Of a stretch of 11,284 nucleotides of DNA, positions 1 to 7,736 are shown one piece after another; the first letter of the stretch is position 1, and each line of letters starts with the position of its first letter. Origin of the DNA: Erysipelotrichaceae bacterium (GTDB lineage: Bacteria; Bacillota_I; Bacilli_A; Erysipelotrichales; Erysipelotrichaceae); assembly GCA_900754715.1 (NCBI GenBank), contig CAAEDX010000074.1, positions 1 through 11,284 on the forward strand, read 5' to 3'. The notes under the pieces were generated by a model, which worked only from the letters and a program-made list of their open reading frames with translations, did not search any database and had not been told where the DNA came from. The translations under genes and the position numbers were made by a program.

Positions 1-663
1 ATGAAAATCAAGCGATGAGAATCCCGGAGTATCTGCTACCCATCCTTGCGCCACCTCATGCAGCTCACAATGCCGCGTCGTATGCCGCCCTCTGCCCAGC
101 GCCTTGCTCGTTTCTTGCGTACGCAGCTGAAAAGAAGGTTCGATGCTGTTGAGCAGCGTGCTCTTTCCGGCCCCTGACTGACCGCACAGCACGGATACCC
201 TCCCTTTCAACGCGCTGATCAGATCCTGAGGGGCATTGTCTTTCGCCGCCTCAAAGACCTGATAGCCGCTGCGGCGGTAATCTGCGATGAACGCATGGAC
301 AGGATCATGCGCCGTGACAAGATCCATCTTGGTGACACAGATCAACGGCTCGATGTCCGCATAGCAGATCTGAAAGATCAGCCGATCTACCAGCTGCGTG
401 GCGAAATCCGGACACTGCGTCGACATGACGATGATCGCCTGATCGACATTGGCAACGGCCGGGCGCCGCAGCGCATTGCGGCGCGGCAAGATCCGCTGAA
501 TGCCGCTCTGGCTTTCAAAGCGCTCTACCACTACTCGATCACCGACAATGGGGGAGCGGCCTTTGCGCAGCTTGCCCATCGCGACACAGACCACCTGTTC
601 CCCGCTGTCCATGCACACGAGATACTGATTGGAAATGATGCTGATAATGTGTCCTGTTTTCAT
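1..663 (-). CDS. rsgA: Ribosome small subunit-dependent GTPase A (RsgA), 3' end cut off by window edge
   Basis: The first 221 residues are visible; the rest lies beyond position 1. RsgA is a circularly permuted GTPase that checks late 30S subunit maturation near the decoding centre. An N-terminal OB-fold (about residues 1-68) leads into the conserved segment around RRPAVANVDQ (66-75). The GTPase motifs then follow in permuted order: G4 TKMD (111-114), P-loop GQSGAGKS (161-168), G2 around HTT (194-196) and G3 DTPG (211-214). The C-terminal zinc-binding Cys/His domain is outside the window. The ATG lies 1 nt after the prkC stop codon (TGA-T-ATG) and has no close Shine-Dalgarno sequence. The nearest purine-rich run is about 35 nt upstream, so translation probably depends on ribosomes finishing prkC. 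It is the last visible gene of the priA operon; prkC-rsgA adjacency is common in Firmicutes. Confidence 0.95.
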   Translation of the reverse strand, partial: MKTGHIISIISNQYLVCMDSGEQVVCVAMGKLRKGRSPIVGDRVVVERFESQSGIQRILPRRNALRRPAVANVDQAIIVMSTQCPDFATQLVDRLIFQICYADIEPLICVTKMDLVTAHDPVHAFIADYRRSGYQVFEAAKDNAPQDLISALKGRVSVLCGQSGAGKSTLLNSIEPSFQLRTQETSKALGRGRHTTRHCELHEVAQGWVADTPGFSSLDFH

Positions 664-664
664 A

Positions 665-2338
665 TCAATAGTAATACAGCGTAATGTAGCTGTCCGTTCC
701 TTCCTGTATGTATCTGTCCCCTGTCTGCGGCGTACAGCGCACGACATTGCCTTCTCCATAAGCCAGTTCTGTTTCGGTGAGCTCATCTTCACTGATCCAG
801 CGTGTGACGACCGCGGCGCCATACCCATTGAGCAACTCCTTTGCTTCTTCCACATCCATGCCCATGATCTCCTGTGGGATGGTAAAGCTGGGCGAAGCGG
901 CCAGCACGATGGAGATCTCGTTGTCTCCCTGCGGATCGATCTTTTCTCCAGGCTGCAGGCTCTGGGAGAGGATCGTGCCTCTGTCGACATTGGAGATGGC
1001 CTGCTGGCTTTGGATGATGCGCATGTTGACATCATGATCGGCAAAGATCTCCTGCAGCTGCGCGAGCGTCATCCCGACATAATTTTCCACGACATAATAA
1101 CCGCCGCGCGAGACTTCCATCGTCAGCGTTTCTCCTTCCTGAAGCCGCTCATCTGCCTGCGGCGAAACACCGACGACATCTCCTTCATCCACATCTTCGC
1201 TGAGCACGCGCTCTATCTGGATACGGTCTTCTCCGATGCCGTTTTCGGCCAGCAGCGCAAGCGCCTGCGCTTCGCTCATCCCGGATACGTCTGGGATGAC
1301 GATGCTGCCTGAGCCAAGACGCAGCACTCCGCTGAAGACCAGCGCGGCCAGCACAGCTGCCAGCATGCACAGCGCGCCTGCGATCCCGGCGATCACGATC
1401 TTCTTCCGGCTGCCTTTAGCTCTTGGTTCATCCTTTACCTCAAGCCGGCCATCTTTGACTTGCACAGCAGAGACCGGATCATCGTCAAGCTGGATGCGTT
1501 CTACGTCTAGCATCTTGGGAGAACGGCATTCCAGCAGATCCTCCCGCATCTCCTCCACCGTAGCATAACGCTCGCTTACTTTCTTGGCAGTCGCCCTGAG
1601 AATGATGTTTTCGACCGACTGCGGGATGGTCGGATTGAAATCCCGGATATATGGCATCGGATCACGCAGATGCTTCACCGCGATCTCGGTAGGGTTGGAG
1701 CCTTGAAACGGCACGCTGCCGCTGAGCAGCTCGTAAAAGACGATGCCTAAGGCATAGATGTCGACCGCCTCGGTAGGCGCCTCTCCACGGGTGGTCTCCG
1801 GCGCCAGATAATGCGCGCTGCCCATCACGGTGTGATGCTGCGTCAGCTGCACCGAGCCATGTGCGACCGCGATGCCGAAATCAGTGATCTTGACCGTCCC
1901 GTCATCCTTCACCAGCACATTCTGCGGCTTGATGTCCCGGTGGATGATGTGTTTTTCATGCGCCATGGCGACCGCACTCGTCAGCTGCAGCATGATGTCC
2001 ACTGCCTCATCCAGATGCAGGGCGCCGCGCTGTGCGATCAGCTGCTTGAGCGTGCGGCCGCGGACATACTCCATGACGATATAATGCCGGCCCTCACTTT
2101 CTCCCACATCGTACACGTCCACGACATTGGGATGAGAGAGCTTGCTGGCCGCGCTTGCTTCACGCTGAAAGCGCAGCAGCGTCATCGGATCATCGGCAAG
2201 CTCACCGCGCAGGATCTTGATGGCCACGATCCGGTTGAGGATGGTGTCCATCGCCTTATATACATCTGCCATGCCGCCTTGTCCGACACTTTCAAGAAGC
2301 TGATAACGATTGGCAATCAGCTTATCCATTGACTTCAT
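665..2338 (-). CDS. prkC: Membrane Ser/Thr protein kinase with three extracellular PASTA domains (PrkC/Stk1/PknB type)
   Basis: This 557-residue Hanks-type kinase has a cytoplasmic catalytic domain, one membrane helix and an outside sensor that, in the family, binds peptidoglycan fragments or lipid II. Visible kinase motifs are the glycine loop VGQGGMADVY (18-27), the ATP-binding Lys in AIK (K41), HRDIKPQN (133-140, catalytic D135), DFG (153-155), a Thr-bearing activation loop and APE (179-181). A basic juxtamembrane stretch precedes a helix at about 314-337. PASTA repeats follow at about 345-411, 413-482 and 484-557, and the protein ends in YYY. All catalytic residues are present. The start is ambiguous. 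The strong AAAGGAGG site is 3 nt from the first ATG (used here) and 12 nt from an in-frame ATG three codons later (2329). Either start overlaps the phosphatase gene, by 17 or 8 nt, so the kinase and its opposing phosphatase are probably made together. Confidence 0.96.
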   Translation of the reverse strand: MKSMDKLIANRYQLLESVGQGGMADVYKAMDTILNRIVAIKILRGELADDPMTLLRFQREASAASKLSHPNVVDVYDVGESEGRHYIVMEYVRGRTLKQLIAQRGALHLDEAVDIMLQLTSAVAMAHEKHIIHRDIKPQNVLVKDDGTVKITDFGIAVAHGSVQLTQHHTVMGSAHYLAPETTRGEAPTEAVDIYALGIVFYELLSGSVPFQGSNPTEIAVKHLRDPMPYIRDFNPTIPQSVENIILRATAKKVSERYATVEEMREDLLECRSPKMLDVERIQLDDDPVSAVQVKDGRLEVKDEPRAKGSRKKIVIAGIAGALCMLAAVLAALVFSGVLRLGSGSIVIPDVSGMSEAQALALLAENGIGEDRIQIERVLSEDVDEGDVVGVSPQADERLQEGETLTMEVSRGGYYVVENYVGMTLAQLQEIFADHDVNMRIIQSQQAISNVDRGTILSQSLQPGEKIDPQGDNEISIVLAASPSFTIPQEIMGMDVEEAKELLNGYGAAVVTRWISEDELTETELAYGEGNVVRCTPQTGDRYIQEGTDSYITLYYY

Positions 2339-3071
2339 CCGCCTCCTTTTGCACTACTACGACCGTGACATTGTCATAGCCGCCCATATCATTGGCCAGC
2401 TGAACGAGCAGCTCTGCCTTGTCCTTTGCTGTACGATCCGCATCCGCGAGCACCGTGCAGATCGTGTCTTCGCTGACATAGCCGTGCAGCCCATCGCTGC
2501 AGACCAACAGCGCCTGATACTCCTCTTTCAGCTTTTCGATATCGATGCGCACTCGGTCCCATACGCCCAGCGCGTTGGTCAGCATATTGCGGGCCGGATG
2601 CACCCTGGCTTCCTCTGGCGTGATCGAGCCCTTGCGCATCAGATCCGCGATATAAGAATGATCCTGCGTCACACAGCACAGCGCGCTGTCATACAGCGCA
2701 TACACCCGGGAATCTCCCACGTTAAATGAAAACGTCTTTGCGCCGGCATGAAGGATGCCGACACAGGTCGTCCCCATGCCTTTGCGTGAAGAGCTGCGGC
2801 TGGCAGCAGCAAAGATCAGATCATTGGCTTCGCTGATCACCTGCTTCAGCCAGCGCCGGACACTTTGTTCATTGCGAAAGCGGGCCGTCTGCGCAAATCG
2901 TTCCTGGAACAGTTCCACTGCCAGTGAGCTGGCGACCTCCCCGGCAGCATTTCCGCCGATGCCGTCACACACGCAAACGAGCAGATCACCGCTTTCATTG
3001 CGCACGCACATATATGAATCCTCATTCAGCTCTCGTCTGAGCCCTTTGTCACTGAGTCCGTAAACCTCCAT
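2322..3071 (-). CDS. prpC: PP2C-family Ser/Thr phosphatase (Stp/PrpC), partner of the PASTA kinase
   Basis: This 249-residue metal-dependent phosphatase is expected to dephosphorylate the neighbouring kinase and its substrates, such as cell-wall and ribosome-associated proteins. PP2C motifs appear in order: SDKG with NED (residues 7-18), DGIGG (36-40, metal-binding Asp36), GTTCV (100-104), GDSR (119-122), LTNALG (164-169), CSDGLHG (191-197, metal-binding Asp193) and DNVTVVVV (233-240, Asp233). It has no signal peptide or membrane helix, so it is cytosolic. An upstream in-frame start would add 24 residues by running back inside rlmN. I chose the ATG at 3071 because the family begins just before the SDKG motif and an AAAGGGGTGAGGG ribosome binding site sits just ahead of it. 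The gene starts 4 nt after the rlmN stop and overlaps prkC at its end. Confidence 0.95.
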   Translation of the reverse strand: MEVYGLSDKGLRRELNEDSYMCVRNESGDLLVCVCDGIGGNAAGEVASSLAVELFQERFAQTARFRNEQSVRRWLKQVISEANDLIFAAASRSSSRKGMGTTCVGILHAGAKTFSFNVGDSRVYALYDSALCCVTQDHSYIADLMRKGSITPEEARVHPARNMLTNALGVWDRVRIDIEKLKEEYQALLVCSDGLHGYVSEDTICTVLADADRTAKDKAELLVQLANDMGGYDNVTVVVVQKEADEVNG

Positions 3072-3075
3072 GCCC

Positions 3076-4119
3076 TCACCCCTTTGTCTGACGCAGATGC
3101 TTGACGCGCAGCTGTCCGCAAGCTGCGTCGATATCGCCGCCATGCTCCTTGCGGATCGTGCAGCGTATGCCTTCCTTCATCAGCGCGTCATAAAACACCA
3201 TCGCTGTCTCATGGTCCACGCCCTGGAATCCTTTCTCATCGACCGCGTTGTATGGGATGAGATTGACATAGGCATTGAGACCGCGCAGCAGCTTTGCCAA
3301 CTGCCGCACATGCTCCGGACGGTCATTGACGCCCCGAAGCAAGATATATTCGAAAGTCAGCCGGCGATTGTTCTGCGTGCAATAAAAGCGGATGGCATCC
3401 ATGAGCGCATCCAGCGGATACGCGCGATTGACCGGCATCAGCTTGCTGCGCAGCTCATCATTGGGCGCATGCAGGGAGATCGCAAGATTATACTGCGTAT
3501 GCGCTATGGCGAACTCACGGATCCGCGGCACGATCCCGCAAGTGGAGATCGTGATATGACGGGCACCGATCGCCAGGCCGCGGTCATGATTGACCGTCGC
3601 CAGAAAATTCATGACTTGGTCATAGTTGTCAAAAGGCTCTCCGGTTCCCATGACGACGATATGGCTGAGCCGCTCGCCGCGCTCATCCAGCTCCTGCTGC
3701 ACATACATCACCTGGGCGACCATTTCGGCACTGCGCAGATCACGCTGCTTCTTGGTCAGGCCGCTGGCACAGAACGCGCAGCCCATGTTGCAGCCGACCT
3801 GCGAAGTGACACAGATGCTCTTTCCATAATCAAAAAGCATCAGCACGCTTTCGATCAGGGAACCGTCTTCCAGCGCGAAAAGATATTTCGTCGTCCCGTC
3901 CCTGGATACCTGCTTGTCCCGCAGCGTCAGCGGTGAGAGGATGAATTCCTCTTTCAGGATGTCCCGTGTCTCCTTGGACAGATTGCTCATCGCGTCGATG
4001 TCCCTGATGCGGCCGCGATACAGCCATTCAAAGATCTGCTGGCCCCGAAACTTCTTCCATCCTTTTGATACCGCATACTCACGCAGCTGTTCATAATTGT
4101 AATCGTACAAGCTCTTCAT
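3076..4119 (-). CDS. rlmN: Dual-specificity 23S rRNA A2503 / tRNA A37 C2-methyltransferase RlmN
   Basis: This 347-residue radical-SAM enzyme makes 2-methyladenosine at A2503 of 23S rRNA (the peptidyl-transferase exit region) and, in studied members, A37 of some tRNAs. The [4Fe-4S] motif is CNMGCAFC (C110, C114, C117). The two extra family cysteines are also present: C103 in SICVTSQ and C334 in AACGQL, the latter carrying the transient methyl group. The SAM-binding MGTGEP segment is at 157-162. Length matches the family. The operon position between rsmB and the phosphatase favours housekeeping RlmN over the resistance enzyme Cfr, which shares the cysteine pattern. The ATG follows CAGGTGATGAG. 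The gene begins 30 nt after rsmB, and that gap contains a possible extra promoter. Confidence 0.96.
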   Translation of the reverse strand: MKSLYDYNYEQLREYAVSKGWKKFRGQQIFEWLYRGRIRDIDAMSNLSKETRDILKEEFILSPLTLRDKQVSRDGTTKYLFALEDGSLIESVLMLFDYGKSICVTSQVGCNMGCAFCASGLTKKQRDLRSAEMVAQVMYVQQELDERGERLSHIVVMGTGEPFDNYDQVMNFLATVNHDRGLAIGARHITISTCGIVPRIREFAIAHTQYNLAISLHAPNDELRSKLMPVNRAYPLDALMDAIRFYCTQNNRRLTFEYILLRGVNDRPEHVRQLAKLLRGLNAYVNLIPYNAVDEKGFQGVDHETAMVFYDALMKEGIRCTIRKEHGGDIDAACGQLRVKHLRQTKG

Positions 4120-4135
4120 CTCATCACCTGCCGTT

Positions 4136-4163
4136 ATTCTACCATAAATTCAGTCATTGACAA
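4136..4163 (-). promoter_or_regulatory. Possible internal sigma-A promoter in front of rlmN
   Basis: Reading the minus strand, TTGTCA (-35, 5/6 match) is followed after 16 nt by TAGAAT (-10, 5/6), preceded by TGG as an extended -10 element. Transcription would start near 4129, giving an rlmN leader of only about 10 nt that begins at the edge of the Shine-Dalgarno sequence. The -35 lies inside the last codons of rsmB. A good sequence match, but unproven. Confidence 0.4.
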
Positions 4164-5406
4164 CACTGTCTCTGCGCAGCAGCGCCACATAAAACCCATC
4201 ACTGTCATATTCAAACGGGAAGAACGTTTTTTCCTTGACCAGATGGAAATCTTCGTGTGTCTGCAGGAAATGCGTGACTTGTTTCTCATTCTCCTTGCGG
4301 TTGAGCGTACAAGTAGAATATACGAGCCTTCCTCCCGCTTTCACCTTTGCGCTGGCAGCTGCTAAGATCTCGCGCTGCAGTGGGATGAGCGTATCCATCG
4401 CACTCGAGTCCAGATGTGTCTTGATGTCGCTTTTCCGTCCCATGACGCCCAGCCCTGAACAAGGCACATCGCACAGCACGCCGTCAAAATACTTGTCCTG
4501 TACCCCATCCAGCACACATGCGTCCATGACCCGGGCATCGAGGATATGCAGTCCCAGCCGTTCAGCGCCCCGTTTGATGAGCTCGACCCGATGCGGATGG
4601 ATATCGCCGCAGATGATCTTTCCTTGATCATGCATGTGCTCAGCCATATGGCAGGCTTTGCTTCCAGGAGCGCTGCACACATCCAGGATGCGCTCTCCAG
4701 GATGAGGATCCATCCATATCGCGACCATCTGGCTGGCTTCATCCTGGATCGAGATCAGCCCTTTCCGATAAGCCGCGCTCTGTGCGGGATTGCCCTGCAC
4801 GCAAAGCAATGCGTCAGGGCTGAGCTTCCCTTTTTTATATTGCGCGTCTTGCGCCAGTTCATCCCGATCTGCCTTCATGACATTGACACGGACGCTCTGG
4901 ACGCGCAGCTTCAGCATGCTGCGGCAGATACGCACACAGACCTCATCCGAATATTGCGCCCGCCACATGGCGATCAGCCAGTCAGGCTGACTGCATTCTA
5001 TGCCGAGCGCCTGCCAGGGATCATCCGGCAATTCCCTTCTGCCCTCGCGCTGTACCCGGCGCAAGATCGCATTGACCATCCCGCTGGCTCCTTTTTGCTG
5101 CTTTGCACACAGCTTTACCGCTTCACTGATGACCGCATAATCCGGCACGCGCTCAAGAAACAGCAGCTGATATACGCTGAGATCCAGCAAGAGCGCCACG
5201 CGCGCGGACGGCATGCGCCGCACATACGCTTCCCACTGCCAGCGCAGCAGCCGCATGTTCTGCAGCGTGCCATAGACGACCTGCGTAGCCAGTGCGCGAT
5301 CTTCTTCTTTGACCTGCTTCAGATGCTGCTGCAGATACAGATTGCTGTAGGCACCTTCCAGACAGATGGCCGCCAGTGCCTGCCATATCCATTGTCGTGT
5401 GTTCAT
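4150..5406 (-). CDS. rsmB: 16S rRNA (cytosine-967-C5)-methyltransferase RsmB (Sun/Fmu)
   Basis: This 418-residue enzyme transfers a methyl group from SAM to C5 of a cytosine equivalent to E. coli 16S C967. Residues 1 to about 130 form the NusB-like RNA-binding domain typical of RsmB. The Rossmann catalytic domain begins at about 215 and includes the SAM-binding motif DVCSAPGSK (242-250), where many homologues read APGGK. It also has DVPCSGLG (313-320, Cys316 of the PC motif) and STCTL (364-368, catalytic Cys366). The C-terminal DGFYVALLRR matches the usual end of the family. Length is close to normal. The ATG is preceded by GAGGGATGAG and lies 13 nt after the priA stop. In many Firmicutes def and fmt sit between priA and rsmB; here the genes abut directly. 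Confidence 0.95.
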   Translation of the reverse strand: MNTRQWIWQALAAICLEGAYSNLYLQQHLKQVKEEDRALATQVVYGTLQNMRLLRWQWEAYVRRMPSARVALLLDLSVYQLLFLERVPDYAVISEAVKLCAKQQKGASGMVNAILRRVQREGRRELPDDPWQALGIECSQPDWLIAMWRAQYSDEVCVRICRSMLKLRVQSVRVNVMKADRDELAQDAQYKKGKLSPDALLCVQGNPAQSAAYRKGLISIQDEASQMVAIWMDPHPGERILDVCSAPGSKACHMAEHMHDQGKIICGDIHPHRVELIKRGAERLGLHILDARVMDACVLDGVQDKYFDGVLCDVPCSGLGVMGRKSDIKTHLDSSAMDTLIPLQREILAAASAKVKAGGRLVYSTCTLNRKENEKQVTHFLQTHEDFHLVKEKTFFPFEYDSDGFYVALLRRDSVVND

Positions 5407-5419
5407 CTCATCCCTCTTT

Positions 5420-7585
5420 TCATTCCAGCGTCATCAGATCGACATCGATCTCGACCCTTGACCTTCGTCTCTGTTCCCGATGTATCCTGGCCACCTGTCC
5501 CAGCATTGCCGCCTGCTCCCGGCGGTCTTTTCCCTTCAGGATCAGACGGAAACGATGCTCATCGCGGATGCGTCCCAGCCCGATGGGGCCAAGCAGCTTG
5601 TATCTGCCTTGGGCCAGCAGCTGCGCTGCGGCCCAGGCATCCTCACGCGCAACTTCTTCCTGGCGATGATGCATGACCAGCGCAGAAAGATAGGCGTAAG
5701 GCGGATACTGCGCCAGATGACGAAACTGCATCTCTTGCTGGAAAAAACCCAGATAATCATGTCTGGCGGCGCAGCGTATGGCATAATGATCACCATCATA
5801 TGCCTGCAGGATCACTCGGCCTTTCTGTCTTCCCCGGCCGCTCCTGCCGCAAGCCTGTTCCAGCAAATCATAAGTCAGTTCGCTGCTGCGATAATCACCG
5901 CGGTTGAGCATGGCATCCGCGTTGAGGATGCCGACCAGGGTCACGCGCTCATAATCCAATCCCTTGGCGATCATCTGCGTCCCCAGCAAGATATCCGCAT
6001 CTGCGGCAAACTGCGCCAGCAAAGCCGCATGAGCTCCTTTTTTTCTGGTCGTGTCCGCGTCCATGCGCACGATTCGAGCCTGTGGAAAACAGCTTTGCAC
6101 ATGTTCCTCAAGCTTCTGCGTGCCGATTCCCAGGCTGCGCCAATGATCGGAACCGCAAACAGGGCATTGACCAGGCAGCACGCGCGAATATCCGCAGACA
6201 TGACATTTCAAGCGCCCTTCCTGCTTGTGATAGGACAATGCGACCTCGCAATGCGGACATTTCAGCACTTCACCACATTCCAGGCAGCGCAATACCGGCG
6301 CATATCCGCGGCGGTTCAGCAGCAAGATTGCTTGTTCTCCACGGGCCAGACAATCCGCAAGCGCATTTTGGAGCGAGGAAGAAAGCATCATATTGCCGCC
6401 GCCGCGCAGACATTCACGCATATTGATGACCTCCACCTCGGGCAGCGGCCTGCGATTGATCCGTTCCTTCATCTCGATAAGGCGATAGACCCCTTTGTAG
6501 GCACGGGCATAAGACTCAAGCGAAGGCGTCGCGCTCGACAAGATCACCTTGCAGTCATGATAACGGCCGCGCTGTATGGCAATATCACGGCAATGATAGC
6601 GCGGCATGCTGTCCTGCTTATAGCTGAGGTCATGCTCCTCATCCAGGATGATCGCTCCCAAGCGTGTAAACGGCATGAATACCGCACTGCGCGTACCGAC
6701 GACCACATGCACACGACCTTCTCTGACCAGCTGATACTGCTCATATTTCTGCTGGTCGCTGAGCCCGGAATGATAGATGGCCGCATCATCAGGAAAACGA
6801 GCCTGCACATGCGCGATCATCTGCGGAGCAAGCGAGATCTCCGGCACCAGCAGCAGCACCTGTTTCCCCTGCTCCACCATCGCTTTGGCATAACGAAGGA
6901 ACACTTCGCTCTTGCCGCTGCCAGTCACCCCGTGCAGCAGGATGACCTCATGACGCGCCGTCTGCCGCAGCACATCCAGGGCATGCTGCTGCTGTGCGCA
7001 AAGCGTCAGTGAGGCTGCATCCTCCGCTCCAAGCAGAAACTGCGCTGTCTTTGGCTGTTTCTCGATACGCACGCAGCCCATAGCGATCAGCTTCCGGCCC
7101 ACGCTCCCATATGCTTTGCGATATTCGCTCGCCTTCATGCGCTGCCGCTGCTTTATCGCTTCCAGCACTTCGCGCTGACGACTGGTCAGCCCATCCTGCA
7201 TGCGCACAAAGCATGCCCACTCTTCCATCGCGGACTTTCCTGCGCTGCTCTTGGGCTTCAGGGGCCGTGGCAGCATCGCCTGATAGCAGCTGATGAGCGG
7301 AGCTACGTACAGCTTCGCCATCCACTTTCCCAGCTGCAGCAGCTCCTCATTCAGCAGCGGGGACGCATCGATGATCTCCTGGATCTCTTTCACTTCATAC
7401 GGCAGCTGCGCCAGCTCCTCTTCACCGGCTTCCCTGACGCTGTCCACGAAACCGACCAGCTGCTGCGTGCCGAAGGGCACACGGACGCGCATGCCAGGCA
7501 AGACCTCAGCGTCCGGGCAGCGATACGTAAAGCACTGATCCAGCTGCAGGGTCGCATGTTCGATATATATTTCTGCCAGCTTCAT
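5420..7585 (-). CDS. priA: Replication restart helicase PriA (primosomal protein N')
   Basis: This 721-residue 3'-5' DNA helicase recognises stalled forks and reloads the replicative helicase. In order are an N-terminal DNA-binding domain (about 1-105), a winged-helix-like linker, Walker A GVTGSGKS (219-226), DEEH (315-318), and eight zinc cysteines in four CxxC pairs (434/437, 443/446, 461/464, 474/477). Next come GTQKLEEHV, GTQMIAKGLDYERVTLVG and the motif VI region. Motif VI reads CGRSGRG (579-585) instead of the usual AGRAGR. Length is in the range of shorter Firmicutes PriA. A GTG two codons upstream (7591) is in frame but only 1 nt from the GAAGGAGG site. The ATG at 7585 is 7 nt away, so I chose it. 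The gene heads the visible operon and has no evident promoter of its own (see the terminator at 7610-7632). Confidence 0.96.
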   Translation of the reverse strand: MKLAEIYIEHATLQLDQCFTYRCPDAEVLPGMRVRVPFGTQQLVGFVDSVREAGEEELAQLPYEVKEIQEIIDASPLLNEELLQLGKWMAKLYVAPLISCYQAMLPRPLKPKSSAGKSAMEEWACFVRMQDGLTSRQREVLEAIKQRQRMKASEYRKAYGSVGRKLIAMGCVRIEKQPKTAQFLLGAEDAASLTLCAQQQHALDVLRQTARHEVILLHGVTGSGKSEVFLRYAKAMVEQGKQVLLLVPEISLAPQMIAHVQARFPDDAAIYHSGLSDQQKYEQYQLVREGRVHVVVGTRSAVFMPFTRLGAIILDEEHDLSYKQDSMPRYHCRDIAIQRGRYHDCKVILSSATPSLESYARAYKGVYRLIEMKERINRRPLPEVEVINMRECLRGGGNMMLSSSLQNALADCLARGEQAILLLNRRGYAPVLRCLECGEVLKCPHCEVALSYHKQEGRLKCHVCGYSRVLPGQCPVCGSDHWRSLGIGTQKLEEHVQSCFPQARIVRMDADTTRKKGAHAALLAQFAADADILLGTQMIAKGLDYERVTLVGILNADAMLNRGDYRSSELTYDLLEQACGRSGRGRQKGRVILQAYDGDHYAIRCAARHDYLGFFQQEMQFRHLAQYPPYAYLSALVMHHRQEEVAREDAWAAAQLLAQGRYKLLGPIGLGRIRDEHRFRLILKGKDRREQAAMLGQVARIHREQRRRSRVEIDVDLMTLE

Positions 7586-7609
7586 AGGCACGCCTCCTTC
7601 CTGAACGAC

Positions 7610-7632
7610 AAAAAACCGGCCTGGACCGGTTT
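7610..7632 (-). terminator. Intrinsic terminator after the tRNA genes, just ahead of priA
   Basis: On the minus strand a perfect 7-bp stem (AAACCGG / CCGGTTT) with a 6-nt loop runs into six T residues. It ends 12 nt after the encoded CCA of tRNA-Cys. The T-tract is only about 24 nt from the priA ATG, and the priA Shine-Dalgarno sequence lies in that gap. It should end the tRNA transcript, and by position it could also limit read-through into priA. Confidence 0.88.
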
Positions 7633-7643
7633 GACTGTTTCAT

Positions 7644-7717
7644 TGGAGGTTCCGACCGGATTTGAACCGGTGATCACAGAGTTGCAGTCTATTGCCTTAC
7701 CACTTGGCTACGGAACC
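7644..7717 (-). tRNA. tRNA-Cys (anticodon GCA)
   Basis: The cloverleaf is complete. The acceptor stem is GGTTCCG / CGGAACC with a 3-bp D stem. The anticodon stem ATAGA / TCTGT holds loop CTGCAAC, placing GCA at 34-36 (plus-strand 7683-7685). The T arm is ACCGG-TTCAAAT-CCGGT. The discriminator base is U73, a known cysteine identity element, and the 3' CCA is encoded. It is the second tRNA of a two-gene unit, 19 nt after tRNA-Leu. Confidence 0.97.
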
Positions 7718-7736
7718 ATTTTTTCGTGACATGAAA

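Noticed and set aside
295..684. Plus-strand open frame of 129 codons
   Set aside because: It is antisense to rsgA, whose permuted GTPase motifs are clear on the minus strand.
3072..3143. 24-codon N-terminal extension of the phosphatase
   Set aside because: It runs back into the rlmN coding region and adds residues before the normal family start; the ribosome binding site points to ATG 3071.
3070..3936. Plus-strand open frame of 288 codons opposite rlmN
   Set aside because: It is a shadow of rlmN; the minus-strand frame has the radical-SAM cysteines.
3076..4119. rlmN as the antibiotic-resistance methyltransferase Cfr
   Set aside because: The cysteine pattern is shared, but this gene sits in the standard housekeeping operon and has a typical RlmN length, with no mobile element nearby.
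4546..5676. Plus-strand open frame of 376 codons spanning rsmB and the end of priA
   Set aside because: It is antisense to two convincing genes and crosses their junction, with low-complexity His/Leu/Arg-rich translation and no family signal.
5480..7012. Long plus-strand open frame of 510 codons
   Set aside because: It lies wholly antisense to priA, which has all family motifs, and it has no ribosome binding site or recognisable domain. Codon bias in priA keeps the opposite frame open.
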